The notes under the pieces: model-generated
What the model was told of the DNA's origin: nothing
Databases searched by the model: none
What the model saw: the letters and a program-made list of their open reading frames with translations, nothing else
Origin: Linum tenue
Lineage: Eukaryota > Streptophyta > Magnoliopsida > Malpighiales > Linaceae
DNA length: 64,000 nucleotides
Direction: 5' to 3'
Assembly (NCBI GenBank): GCA_946122785.1
Contig: CAMGYJ010000002.1
Coordinates: 62,273,703-62,337,702, forward strand
Program-made: the position numbers and the translations under genes
Shown: piece by piece, positions 46,917 through 58,348 of the stretch
How positions within the stretch are numbered: position 1 is the stretch's first letter
Layout: each line of letters opens with the position of its first letter

Positions 46917-48212
46917 GGGGAAATTAATATAACAACACAGATCCATTCGGTTGCGACTTCATTTGCGGTATAAGATATGCCACCGAGGGGCATAGATAAC
47001 CTTTTGGGGTATTAGATCGTGGAAAATATGTATACCACTAGAATGCATGGTTAACTATTATGGGTTAAACAACGATGGGGGTGGTTCACTATTTGCAAAA
47101 CATAACGGTAGCTCTAGAGGTGGTGTGACATAGCCAAGCCAGTTATGAAGCCCAGCGTAGATTATTCACGTTGGGTCCGATGCATTTTGACTCATGTGAA
47201 ATAATGTAGCCGAGACCGTTGTTGTTCGACTAAGTTTCAGATTAGCCAAATGGTTTCTCATACGTGATTTTCACACGACAAGAACTACGTCACATGGAAG
47301 GTAACCTAGATGGTGAATAGAAGGGGAGAATGTGGAGATAAACACAGGGTTGTTACTACGTCGACTCTAGAGATAGCTTACAATAAATATCCAAAACGAT
47401 CTGAAGCTTGAGACGAAAAATCAATCTATTTGGTATAAATCCAGTACCATATTGCCAGCACGATAGAAAGAACCAATGTATATATTTGTTCACCAACCTC
47501 CATTAATATGAGGACTTTTCGAAAGAAACTCAAAAGTAAACCCCGTATGGACTGACCTTAAGCAAACAATATCATGTCAATAAATTAGTGGATTTCAAAA
47601 AGGGATATCATGAGACGGCTTTTAAATTTCGGATTTGGGGCTTTATACTTTCAGTTTGTTGCGCTCTCCTTTTGTGACTTCAAGATTCGAGATTTATGCA
47701 TCTGTCCCACGAATAGAATGAGTTATACGTCTCTCTGGTTTGTCAAGTAGAAATCTGCATAGGATAGTTCCTTGCGTTGCATGGCATGTCGATACAAGGT
47801 GTTTGACGGAGCAACATTGTAGCCAAAGGAAGGAAATTAAGTTCGTGGTCCTAGTCCTCTTTCGAACATTGCTAGTAGAAGTGCGGACCAAGAAACAATT
47901 GTTTGGTTCTATATGATCACTTTGTGGGTTCTTTTTTAAATCAGAGTAATTGTTATTGGACGAGTATTGGTAGAGTTTTGACATTGCACCGCTAGAAAAG
48001 CTCATTTCAGTGAGAGCTATATTCATAAAATTAAAAAGGTATATAGTTTTATTTTTATTTCGATAACGATATTGTACTGCTATGATAGGCATTAATAATA
48101 TTCGAGCCCATTTGAGCAATTTGTCCGTTTTGGGTTTTTTTAATATTCAGCAGATTATAAAACATTTGTCATTCTGAATTGCATAACTTTTACATAACAT
48201 TTTCGACTATAT
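46917..48212. repeat. Array blocks Q and R, unit A right side
   Basis: Q (46933-47212) and R (47212-48210) as elsewhere; R ends at CGACTATATTT and is joined directly to the copia LTR/MITE composite, so block S and the peptide gene are missing from this partial unit. Minus-strand frames here (for example 47694-48119) match those in other copies but have no recognised domain. Confidence 0.5.
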
Positions 48213-49080
48213 TTATGTAATGTATAGATTATTGTTGGTTTATAATTATATTATATTTTATGCACCATCTTAGGGTTTATAGTTTAGATTTAGATAATTA
48301 GGACCTACGGTTCACTAATTAAGGTTTAGGTTATAGTATCATGCACAAAAATCCTGCTAATTCGAGTTCTAGATAGCGTTTTCATATTCAAGGTATGCGG
48401 TACCCCGAATTTCACCCGGGGTACCGTAGAAGGCACCCACCATATGGGGAGTTCTATGGTACCCAGAGTGAAATCCGAGTATTCGTAGGGTTTGTTGATA
48501 TCCAAAGGGGAGGAGGAGAGTCGGCCATATATATTGTTCTTTGTACTGTTGTTCAACATCAAGCAATAACTATCAATAGCTAGGAGAGTCTTTAGGATCT
48601 CCCGTGGATTAGTCCTGAACCTTTCAGGGATATCACGTAAAACCGAGTTTTTGTCATTCATATTTCGTTTCTTAACATGGTATCAGAATTATTTGGTTCT
48701 CCATAACCTCCTGAAGCACATAGAGCTCACATTCACTATATTCGGGACTTGGTCCGTGCTGGTGTTATTTAGCTTCGTCACATCTCACGGGTTAAAGTAT
48801 AGTATTATGTCCGAAAGATCAGTCAATTTATGGTCTGAATAGCGTTTTCATACTCAGGGTATGTGGTACCCTGGATTTCACCCTGGGTACCGTAGAACTC
48901 CCCATATATATATATATCCCGAAGTTTGATTTAATAAAAAATAAAAATTGACCGTTGAGATTGGCCGGAACTCATTTAAGTACATCTAACGGCTAGATCA
49001 CCTGACGTATATTATACGCCTGACATACATCAGCCATCACCATATATATATATATATATTCCAGCCAACAGTATATATAT
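48213..49080 (+). repeat. MITE hairpin, copia LTR fragment, AT-flanked block
   Basis: Same order as 430-1300: hairpin (about 48400), copia LTR with primer site at 48678, a second MITE end (48856-48905), the 125-bp block and short AT tracts. Confidence 0.65.
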
Positions 49081-51283
49081 ATGCATACGGAATCAAGTTA
49101 GATTTACAGATCCAAATCGATGGAAGAAACTAATTTCGTGATGGAGAATGATAAAGTATACTAGTTAGCGTTATTGAAAGTTGACGAGTAAAACAACATC
49201 GACGGTGGGGTGACATTGTCGTTTCTTCTGAAGCGTTATATAAACGATGTTGAAGACAGAGTGGTGCGAGTTTCGTTCGTATAGCTTGGTCGCCCAATCA
49301 GTGACACTTGTTAACAATAGCATCATCACAACTTTGACAGTGATGCGATGGTAAGCAACGATGTTGAGCACCAATTTGGAATAATAATATCACAATAAAG
49401 ATCCATTCGGTTGCGACTTCATTTGCGGTATAAGATATGCCACCGAGGGGCATAGATAACCTTTTGGAGTATTAGATCGTGGAAAATATGTATACCACCA
49501 GAATGCATGGTTCACTATTATGGGTTAAACAACGATGGGGGTGGTTCACTATTTGCAAAACATAACGGTAGCTCTTGAGGTGGTGTGACATAGCCAAGCC
49601 AGTTATGAAGCCCAGCGTAGATTATTCACGTTGGGTCCGATGCATTTTGACTCATGTGAAATAATGTAGCCGAGACCGTTGTTGTTCGACTAAGTTTCAG
49701 ATTAGCCAAATGGTTTCTCATACGTGATTTTCACACGACAAGAACTACGTCACATGGAAGGTAACCTAGATGGTGAATAGAAGGGGAGAATGTGGAAATA
49801 AACACAGGGTTGTTACTACGTCGACTCTAGAGATAGCTTACAATAAATATCCAAAACGATCTGAAGCTTGTGACGAAAAATCAATCTATTTGGTATAAAT
49901 CCAGTACCATATTGCCAACACGATAGAAAGAACCAATGTATATATTTGTTCACCAACCTCCATTAGTATGAGGACTTTTCGAAAGAAACTCAAAAGTAAA
50001 CCCCGTATGGACTGACCTTAAGCAAACAATATCATGTCAATAAATTAGTGGATTTCGAAAAGGGATATCATGAGACGGCTTTTAAATTTAGGATTTGGGG
50101 CTTTATACTTTCTGTTTGTTGCACTCTCCTTTTGTGACTTCAAGATTCGAGATTTATGCATCTGTCCCACGAATAGAAGGAGTTATACGTCTCTCTGGTT
50201 GGTCAAGTAGAAATCTCAATAGGATAGTTCCTTGCGTTGCATGGCATGTCGATACAAGGTGTTTGACGGAGCAACATTGTAGCCAAAGGAAAGAAATTAA
50301 GTTCGTGGTCCTAGTCCTCGTTCGAACATTGCTAGTAGAAGTGCGGACCAAGAAACAATTGTTTGGTTCTATATGATCACTTTGTGGGTTCTTTTTTAAA
50401 TCAGAGTAATTGTTATTGGACGAGTATTGGTAGAGTTTTGACATTGCACCGCTAGAAAAGCTCATTTCAGTGAGAGCTATATTCATAAAATTAAAAAGGT
50501 ATATAGTTTTATTTTTATTTCGATAACGATATTGTACTGCTATGATAGGCATTAATAATATTCGAGCCCATTTGAGCAATTGTCCGTTTTGTGTTTTTTT
50601 AATATTCAGCAGATTATAAAACATTTGTCATTCTGAATTGCATAACTTTTACATAACATTTTCGACTATATTTTGTGTAAAAAATATCTCTCCGCCATGC
50701 AAAAGTTATAATACATACTACTATGTACAATTTTCAACCTACTTTTATATACAAAAATATCATTGTTAGACCAACCTAAGATGTCAAAAATCCCAATATT
50801 ACAAAAAAAAAAATAGACATTGAGTGAAACACTTAAATACCATATAATGAATCTGTTCGATTAAAAAAAATCTTATTCTTGTGTGACTTATGAATAAATT
50901 TCTTATCTTTCATTAACGATGTAATTATGTTATTTCATGTACACGAGCATAATCAAGCAAAAAATAAATATTTTTTAAGCAAATTTGTTGATAAAATGAT
51001 GTAGCAATTAAATTAGGAAAATAGGAGTTTGTTACTCATTCAACATTGAAAACTACAACTTGAAAAGTTTCATGAATCGTATGTCACACGAACAGCAAGA
51101 ACTGAGATTAAGAGGAAAATTGGGTTGTGCATACCCTTTTTATTATAGTAAGTATATATGTCACCCGATTAGCTATTACGACACATATTGTAATGCTTGG
51201 GAAGTTTCATGAATCGTATGACACATGAAACTACGATGATCATGATTGGTGTCCATATGTATTGGGTTGATAAGATTTATGTA
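49081..51283. repeat. Array blocks P, Q, R and S beside copy 5
   Basis: P 49081-49370, Q 49370-49672, R 49672-50690, S 50690-51283. Frames of up to 156 codons on the minus strand (50154-50624) have no recognised domain. Confidence 0.5.
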
Positions 51284-51740
51284 TTAATGGTCGTCCCCGG
51301 GAGATGGTGCGTCATGGTTTTTGTTATGATGAGGTTTCTCACCGTCACAATCAATTTCATCTCCGTTTACTCCCGCAACATTCGAAGACAACGGTGCTGG
51401 CGGGGAGGTGTCACTGGCCGCCTATATATAAAACCAATACAGGATTAAATTAGAAATATTTGTTCATCTGGTTAACTACGTACATGAATCATATAATTAA
51501 CAATATATATCAAGCTGCTGCGTAGTTCCAACTTTTTCATTAACATGGCAGGAAGTCAAAAAGAACGCATGCATGCACCGATCGTGAAATCACCTGATGG
51601 ACGCCGTCAACCTTAACCGAAGCTGTGGAAGGGAGCGGTGATGACTTGGTTGCTGAAAGTCGGAGCCCGGAAGAGCTACTGCAGACTAGAAGGCAAGCAG
51701 CGACTAACACGAACAACAAAATACAAGCTTTCGAAGCCAT
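51284..51740 (-). CDS. Secreted small peptide precursor, array copy 5
   Basis: Exons 51594-51740 and 51284-51421, joined as in copy 1 from which both exons appear not to differ, give the same 94-residue product ending HDAPSPGDDH. Intron and promoter also match copy 1 closely, including the 5' flank to about 52250 with its pair of CTTCCTTTTGTTTCTTTT motifs. Copies 1, 5 and 7 thus form one subgroup, against copies 2, 3, 4 and 6 whose upstream flank carries a different wording after TTGTTTCTTCTTTTGAG. Secretion is inferred from the signal peptide. Confidence 0.75.
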
Positions 51741-51840
51741 AGCTACAAATTTATATGTTGAGGAAAATTTGCTTCTGCTTTTGAACTGTGAGTTTTAGCT
51801 TTGTAAGTTAATACTGAAAGGAGAGTGGTGTCGATCAAGG

Positions 51841-51848
51841 TTTATATA
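51841..51848 (-). promoter_or_regulatory. TATA box of peptide gene copy 5
   Basis: TATATAAA on the minus strand, 101 bp before the ATG. Confidence 0.6.
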
Positions 51849-51849
51849 C

Positions 51850-53392
51850 ACAGCCAAATCCGGCCGGCAGGAATTAAGACTCCAAATTTGATTTTGCGTG
51901 AGAAACAGGAATGTAAAGAATTAGCTTTCGTACGTAATCCTTTCTGCTATAGTTTGTCGTTAATCCTTAGGCCATATTGCGAAGCCCGGATACATAAACC
52001 CTCTTCCTTTTGTTTCTTTTAAGTTGAGAATATTTGCCGACCCATAGAGAATCTCCTCACTAATCAATGTTTTAATCCTATATATTATCGCATTAACATA
52101 TATACACGTACTCTCTTCCATTAGTCTTCCTTTTGTTTCTTTTGAGTTCAGAATATTTGTGCGACCAATATATAGTTTGTCAGCTAATCAAAGTTTTAAT
52201 CATATATATATATATTTATCGTATTAACATATATACACGCAAGTCGAACTTTGTTTTCGGGGAGCTGGGCAGAAGGAAAAAGAGGCTCCTTTTGAAGGAT
52301 GCTGGTTGGGATGGGAGAGGCTGACGCGATGGTAGGGGTTTACGTATTATGCTGCGTGGGCTTGGCTAATTATTAGTTGGCCCATTAGATGCCGAGTTCG
52401 GCTACGTAGGGTTATTGGTAGGGTTTGCGTACTATATACGTGTAAGTTCGGCATTAGTCCGATTTAGCGAATAATACTACTAAAGATTTATCGACACCAA
52501 CGTCATTCTCTCGCTTGTTAGCTACAAGTAAATCCTTGCATCGTGGGCAATCCTTCATCATATATTATATCGGTTAGGCTAGCGTACGCAAGACGTACAA
52601 TAATCTTATCGAATGCCTTTCGTGGTTATTGTTGCTTTATAATTTAGATAATTAGGACCTACGGTTCACTAATTAAGGGTTAGGTTATAGTATCATGCAC
52701 AAAAATCCTGCTAATTCGAGTTCTAGATAGCGTTTTCATATTCAAGGTATGCGGTACCCCGAATTTCACCCGGGGTACCGTAGAAGGCACCCACCATATG
52801 GGGAGTTCTATGGTACCCAGAGTGAAATCCGAGTATTCGTAGGGTTTGTTGATATCCAAAGGGGAGGAGGAGAGTCGGCCATATATATTGTTCTTTGTAC
52901 TGTTGTTCAACATCAAGCAATAACTATCAATAGCTAGGAGAGTCTTTAGGATCTCCCGTGGATTAGTCCTGAACCTTTCAGGGATATCACGTAAAACCGA
53001 GTTTTTGTCGTTCATATTTCGTTTCTTAACATGGTATCAGAATTATTTGGTTCTCCATAACCTCCCGAAGCACATAGAGCTACACATTCACTATATTCGG
53101 GACTTGGTCCGTGCTGGTGTTATTTAGCTTCGTCACATCTCACGGGTTAAAGTATAGTATTATGTCCGAAAGATCAGTCAATTTATGGTCTGAATAGCGT
53201 TTTCATACTCAGGGTATGTGGTACCCTGGATTTCACCCTGGGTACCGTAGAACTCCCCATATATATATATCCCGAAGTTTGATTTAATAAAAAATAAAAA
53301 TTGACCGTTGAGATTGGCCGGAACTCATCTAAGTACATCTAACGGCTAGATCACCTGACGTATACTATACGCCTGACATACATCAGCCATCA

Positions 53393-53394
<2 letters not shown>
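51850..53394. repeat. Promoter flank, block T, copia LTR/MITE composite
   Basis: Upstream flank of copy 5 (to about 52250), block T (52270-52640, with a deletion before the LTR compared with 9265-9785), hairpin and copia LTR with primer site at 53032, a MITE end (53214-53262) and the 125-bp AT-flanked block. Confidence 0.6.

Positions 53395-53468
<74 letters not shown>
53395..53468. repeat. (AT)n microsatellite
   Basis: 74 bp of AT dinucleotide left of the complete MITE. Confidence 0.95.
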
Positions 53469-53470
<2 letters not shown>

Positions 53471-53873
53471 GGAGTTCTATGGTACCCCGGGTGAAATCCG
53501 GGGTACCGCATACCTTGAGTAAGAAAACGCTATCTAGAACTCGAATTGACTAATCTTTCGGACATGATACTATACTCTAACCCTTAAAGATCAACATCTA
53601 GGTCTTAATTCTCTAAATCTTATACCCGAAGATCAATTTAATTAGAAACAATAATCGACGGTTATGATTCGTCCGAATACAGGTAAAAAAATCAATGCAC
53701 CATCTTAGGGTTTATAGTTTATGATTTAGATAATTAGGACCTAGGGTTCACTCATTAAGGGTTAGGGTATAGTATCATGCCCAAAAATCCTGGTAATTCG
53801 AGGTCTAGATAGCGTTTTTATACTCAAGGTATGCGGTACCCCGAATTTCACCCGGGGTACCGTAGAAGGCACC
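53469..53873. mobile_element. AT-flanked MITE with hairpin at each end (complete, reversed)
   Basis: 405 bp, the reverse-orientation counterpart of 12365-12770: left end GGGGAGTTCTATGGTACC, right end ...CGTAGAAGGCACC, each with its own GGTACC hairpin. AT tracts lie on both sides. Confidence 0.8.
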
Positions 53874-56065
53874 ATATATATATATATATATATTCCAGCC
53901 AACAGTATATATATATGCATACGAAATCAAGTTAGATTTACAGATCCAAATCGATGGAAGAAACTAATTTCGTGATGGAGAATGATAAAGTATACTAGTT
54001 AGCGTTATTGAAAGTCGACGAGTAATACAACATCGACGGTGGGGTGACATTGTCGTTTCTTCTGAAGCGTTATATAAACGATGTTCAAGACAGAGTGGTG
54101 CGAGTTTCGTTCGTATAGCTTGGTCGCCCAATCAGTGACACTTGTTAACAATAGCATCATCACAACTTTTACAGTGATGCGATGGTAAGCAACGATGTTG
54201 AGCACCAATGTGGAATAATAATATCACAATAAAGATCCATTTGGTTGCGACTTCATTTGCCGTATAAGATATGCCATCGAGGGGCTTAGGTAACCTTTTG
54301 GAGTATTAGATCGTGGAAAATATGTATACCACCAGAATGCATGGTTCACTATTATGGGTTAAACCACGATGGGGGTGGTTCACTATTTGCGAAACATAAC
54401 GGTGGCTCTAGAGGTGGTGTGACATAGCCAAGCCAGTTATGAAGCCCAGCGTAGATTATTCACGTTGGGTCCGATGCATTTTGACTCATGTGAAATAATG
54501 TAGCCGAGACCATTGTTGTTCGACTAAGTTTCAGATTAGCCAAATGGATTCTCATACGTGATTTTCACACGACAATACTACGTCACATGGAAGGTAACCT
54601 AGATGATGAATAGAAGGGGAGAATGTGGATACAAACACGGGGATTACTACGTCGACTCTAGAGATAGCTTCCAATAAATATCTAAAACGATGTGAAGCTT
54701 GTGACGAAAAATCAATCTCTTTGGTATAAATCAAGTACCGCATTGCCAACACGATAGAAAGAACCTATGTATATATTTGTTCACCAACCTCCATTAGTAT
54801 GAGGACTTTTCGAAAGGAACTCAAAAGTAAACCCCGTATGGACTGACCTTAAGCAAACAATATCATGTCAATAAATTAGTCTATTTCGAGAAGGGATATC
54901 AGAGACTTGTTTTAAATTTCGAATTTGGGGCTTTATACTTTAAGTTTGTTGAATCCTCCTTTTGTGACTTGAAGATTCGAGATTTATGCATCTGTCCCAC
55001 GAATAGAATGAGTTATACGTCTTTCTGGTTGGTCAATTAGAAATCTGCATAGGATAATTCCGTGTATTGCAGGGCATGTCGATACAAGGTGTTTGACGGC
55101 GCAACATAGTAGCCAATGGAAGGAAATTAAGTTCCTGGTCCTAGTCCTCGTTCGAACATTTCTAGTAGAAGTGTGGACCAAGAAACAATTGTTTGGTTCT
55201 ATATGATCCCTTTGTGGGTTCTTTTTTAAATCAGAGTATTTGTTATTGGACGAGTATTTGTAGAGTTTCGACATTGCACCGCTAGAAAAGCTCATTTCAA
55301 TGATAGCTATATTCATAAAATTAAAAAGGTATATATTTTTATTTTTATTTCAATAGCGATATTGTACTGCTATGATAGGCATTAATAATATTCGAGCCCA
55401 TTTGAGCAATTATCCGCTTTGTGTTTTTTTTAATATTCAACAGATTATAAAACATTTGTCATTCTTAATTGCATAAGTTTTACATAACATTGTCGACTAT
55501 ATTTCGTGTAAAAAATATCTCTCCGCCATGCAATAGTTATAATACATACTACTATGTACAATTTTCAACCTACTTTTATATACTAAGAAAAAAAAAAACA
55601 ATAAACATTGAGTGAAACACTTAAATACCAAACCTGTTCGATTAAAAAAAAATCTTGTTCTAGTGTGACTTAAGAATAAATTTCTTATCTTTCATTAACG
55701 ATGTAATTGTGTTATTTCATGTACACGAGCATAATCAAGCAAAAAATAAATATTTTTTAAGCAAATTTGTTGATAAAATGATTTAGCAATTAAATTAGGA
55801 AGATAGGAGTTTGTTACTCATTCAACATTGAAAACTACAACTTGAAAAGTTTCATGAATCGTATGTCACACGAACAGCAAGAACTGAGATTAAGAGGAAA
55901 ATTGGGTTGTGCATACCCTTTTTATTATAGTAAGTATATATGTCACACGATTAGCTATTACGACACATATTGTAATGCTTGGGAAGTTTCATGAATCGTA
56001 TGACACATGAAACTACGATGATCATGATTGGTGTCCATATGTATTGGGTTGATCAGATTTATGTA
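53874..56065. repeat. Array blocks P, Q, R and S beside copy 6
   Basis: P 53919-54204, Q 54206-54505, R 54507-55530, S 55530-56065. Closest to the blocks at 12843-14993. No gene recognised. Confidence 0.5.
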
Positions 56066-56520
56066 TTAGTTTTCGTCCCCGGGAGATGGTGCGTCATGGT
56101 TTTTGTTATGATGAGGTTTCTCACCGTCACAATCAATTTCATCTCCGTTTACTCCCGCAACATTCGAAGACAACGGTGCTGGCGGGGAGGTGTCAATGGC
56201 CGCCTATATATAAAACCAATACACGATTAAATTAGATATATTTGTGTCTGATTAACTACGTACATGAATCATATAATTAACAATATATATCAAGCTGCTG
56301 CGTAGTTCCAACTTTTTCATTAACATGGCAGGAAGTCAAAAAGAACGCATGCATGCACCGATCGTGAAATCACCTGATGGACGCCGTCAACCTTAACCGA
56401 AGCTGTGGAAGGGAGCGGTGATGTCTTGGTTGCTGAAAGTCGGAGCCCGGAAGAGCTACTGCAGACTAGAAGGCAAGCAGCGACTAACACGAACAACAAA
56501 ATACAAGCTTTCGAAGCCAT
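56066..56520 (-). CDS. Secreted small peptide precursor, array copy 6
   Basis: Exons 56374-56520 and 56066-56203 give 94 residues. Two features set it apart: Ser to Thr at residue 33 in the pro-region (ATKTSPLPS), and the C-terminal HDAPSPGDEN shared with copy 4. Exon 2 starts Ala-Ala-Ile-Asp. Splice sites are as in copy 1. It belongs to unit B, the pre-insertion counterpart of unit A that holds copy 4, so copies 4 and 6 are direct duplicates. The upstream flank carries a few changes not seen in the others (for example CGATCAAGG to AGATCAAGG beside the TATA box). Confidence 0.75.
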
Positions 56521-56620
56521 AGCTACAAATTTATATGTTGAGGAAAATTTGCTTCTGCTTTGGAACTGTGAGTTTTAGCTTTGTAAGTTAATACTGAAAG
56601 GAGAGTGGTGTAGATCAAGG

Positions 56621-56628
56621 TTTATATA
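56621..56628 (-). promoter_or_regulatory. TATA box of peptide gene copy 6
   Basis: TATATAAA on the minus strand, 101 bp before the ATG. Confidence 0.6.
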
Positions 56629-56875
56629 CACAGCCAAATCCGGCCGGCAGGAATTAAGACTCCAAATTTGATGTTGCGTGAGAAACAGGAATGTAAAGAA
56701 TTAGCTTTCGTACGTACTCCTTTCTGCTATAGTTTGTCGTTAATCCTTTGGCCAAATTGCGAAGCCCGGATACACAAACCCTCTTCCTTTTGTTTCTTCT
56801 TTTGAGTTGAGAATATTTGTCTCACTGTCTCGTCATCTAGTCAAAGTTTGAATCCTATATAGGATATATTATCGC

Positions 56876-56877
56876 AT
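56876..56877. other. Empty Helitron target site
   Basis: Here A is followed directly by TTAACACATATACACG. In unit A the same A (34013) and T (40034) are separated by 6020 bp of Helitron. Confidence 0.9.
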
Positions 56878-56954
56878 TAACACATATACACGTACTCTCT
56901 TCCATTAGTTTACTATAATAGAGATCATACCCTAACCTCTAATGGGTAAACCCC

Positions 56955-57640
56955 GGCTCAAGATAGGATGCATAGCCATGGGTTATGCACCTATCAATAA
57001 CCAAATCTGAACCCTTCCTTTAGAAAATTCAGATCTAAGGATGGAGAATTAAAGACTATTTTTATTTTCACTAGCTTTCTTAATTGACTCATATCTTTTT
57101 TGAAAACGTTTGCACAGAAGGGACGAGTTCATCATGATCTATTGGATCTACAAATTTCTGGGTGAACAAATTACAGGACCAAAAAATACCACACAATACC
57201 ATACAATACCACCCTGGTACGGGGTGGTATTGTGTGGTATACAATGTTAAAAGTCGTAAATTACAATTAATATACTTCTACTATCATGTATTCAACCATC
57301 TTACAGTATTGGTTTGTTCATACCACCATGGTACGTTTTTCAAAACATAGGTATGCTTTTATTTCAATACCATATGGTATAGGCTGGTAAAAAATGGCTG
57401 AATTTTTTTTGTTCGAAAAATATATTAAAGTGGATATCATTTTGAAGAGCACAATTAATCTGATCTAACTGTGCAAAAAAAATTAAATTTCGACTTAAAA
57501 TGAGCGAGAAATCGTCCATCAAAGATTAAAGAGGGAAAAATTAAAGGCTTTCCATGAGAGAGAGGATGCTGATGTCATGCTGATGTGGACGGGTTACTCA
57601 TGGTTATTCACCATAAAGTTACTGACCTGATCCATTCCCG
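56955..57640. mobile_element. MULE-like MITE, 9-bp target duplication
   Basis: 686 bp flanked by GTAAACCCC at 56946-56954 and 57641-57649. Unit A has the uninterrupted sequence at about 40102. Ends are GGCTCAAGATAGG and, reversed, CGGGAATGGATCAGG, with weakly matching inverted subterminal parts (GCATAGCCATGGGTTA and GAATAACCATGAGTAA). Nine-base duplications are typical of Mutator-like elements. The interior has a short inverted repeat around TACCACCCTGGTACGGGGTGG and no transposase. Confidence 0.75.
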
Positions 57641-57649
57641 GTAAACCCC

Positions 57650-58348
57650 AGTCTCTAATTCTCCAACTCAAATCACAAAATAAGAGATTCAATTAATACA
57701 AAAATAATAACAAAATGTTATGATACACGGAAACATATTATGGAGATCCAATAAGTGTGAACGCCGGTGTTTAACATATATACGCAAGGTGTACGCTATA
57801 TTTTCTATATATACAGAGAGTTTTATTTTAGCTAGCAAAAATGTGGGGTCTACCGTTTGCTTGAGTAAGAAAACTCTTTATATACTTTGAATTGACATGA
57901 ATTTGGTATATTGTACTATATTCTACCCACACATATTAAAATAAAGGTTTAAACTCTCTAAATAGAAACGATAATAGATGGAAACGATTTGTTGAAATAT
58001 ATTCCATAAACTACATGCACCAATGTAGGGTTTATGCTTTATGATTTTGAGAATTAGGAATTAAAGTTAACTAATTAAAGGTTTGGGTATAAAATGCAAC
58101 CAAACTCTAGATTTAAAGTTTCAAAACCTACTAAAGCCCTTAAAAGATTGCTTTTAAACCTATTTTTTTTGGTCTTTTGATATCCAAGTTTTGGGACAAT
58201 ATTGCTCCAGTGTGCAATGGGCTGGTTGCCTGGTTCGATTTGTACTGTTCCAAAATTTTAGAACCGCATTACGAACTTTGAGAACCGCGTTCCAAAAGTA
58301 AAATAAAAAAATAACCAAGGACCCTTATTAATGAAGCTTGCCTGTAAC
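57650..58348. repeat. Unit B flank with empty LINE and copia sites, promoter-like block
   Basis: AAGGTGTACGCTATA occurs once near 57785-57799 (two copies flank the LINE in unit A). TTAAAATAAAGG near 57926-57937 is the uninterrupted copia target. 58090-58348 is the third copy of the promoter-like block, again cut by the LTR element. Confidence 0.8.
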
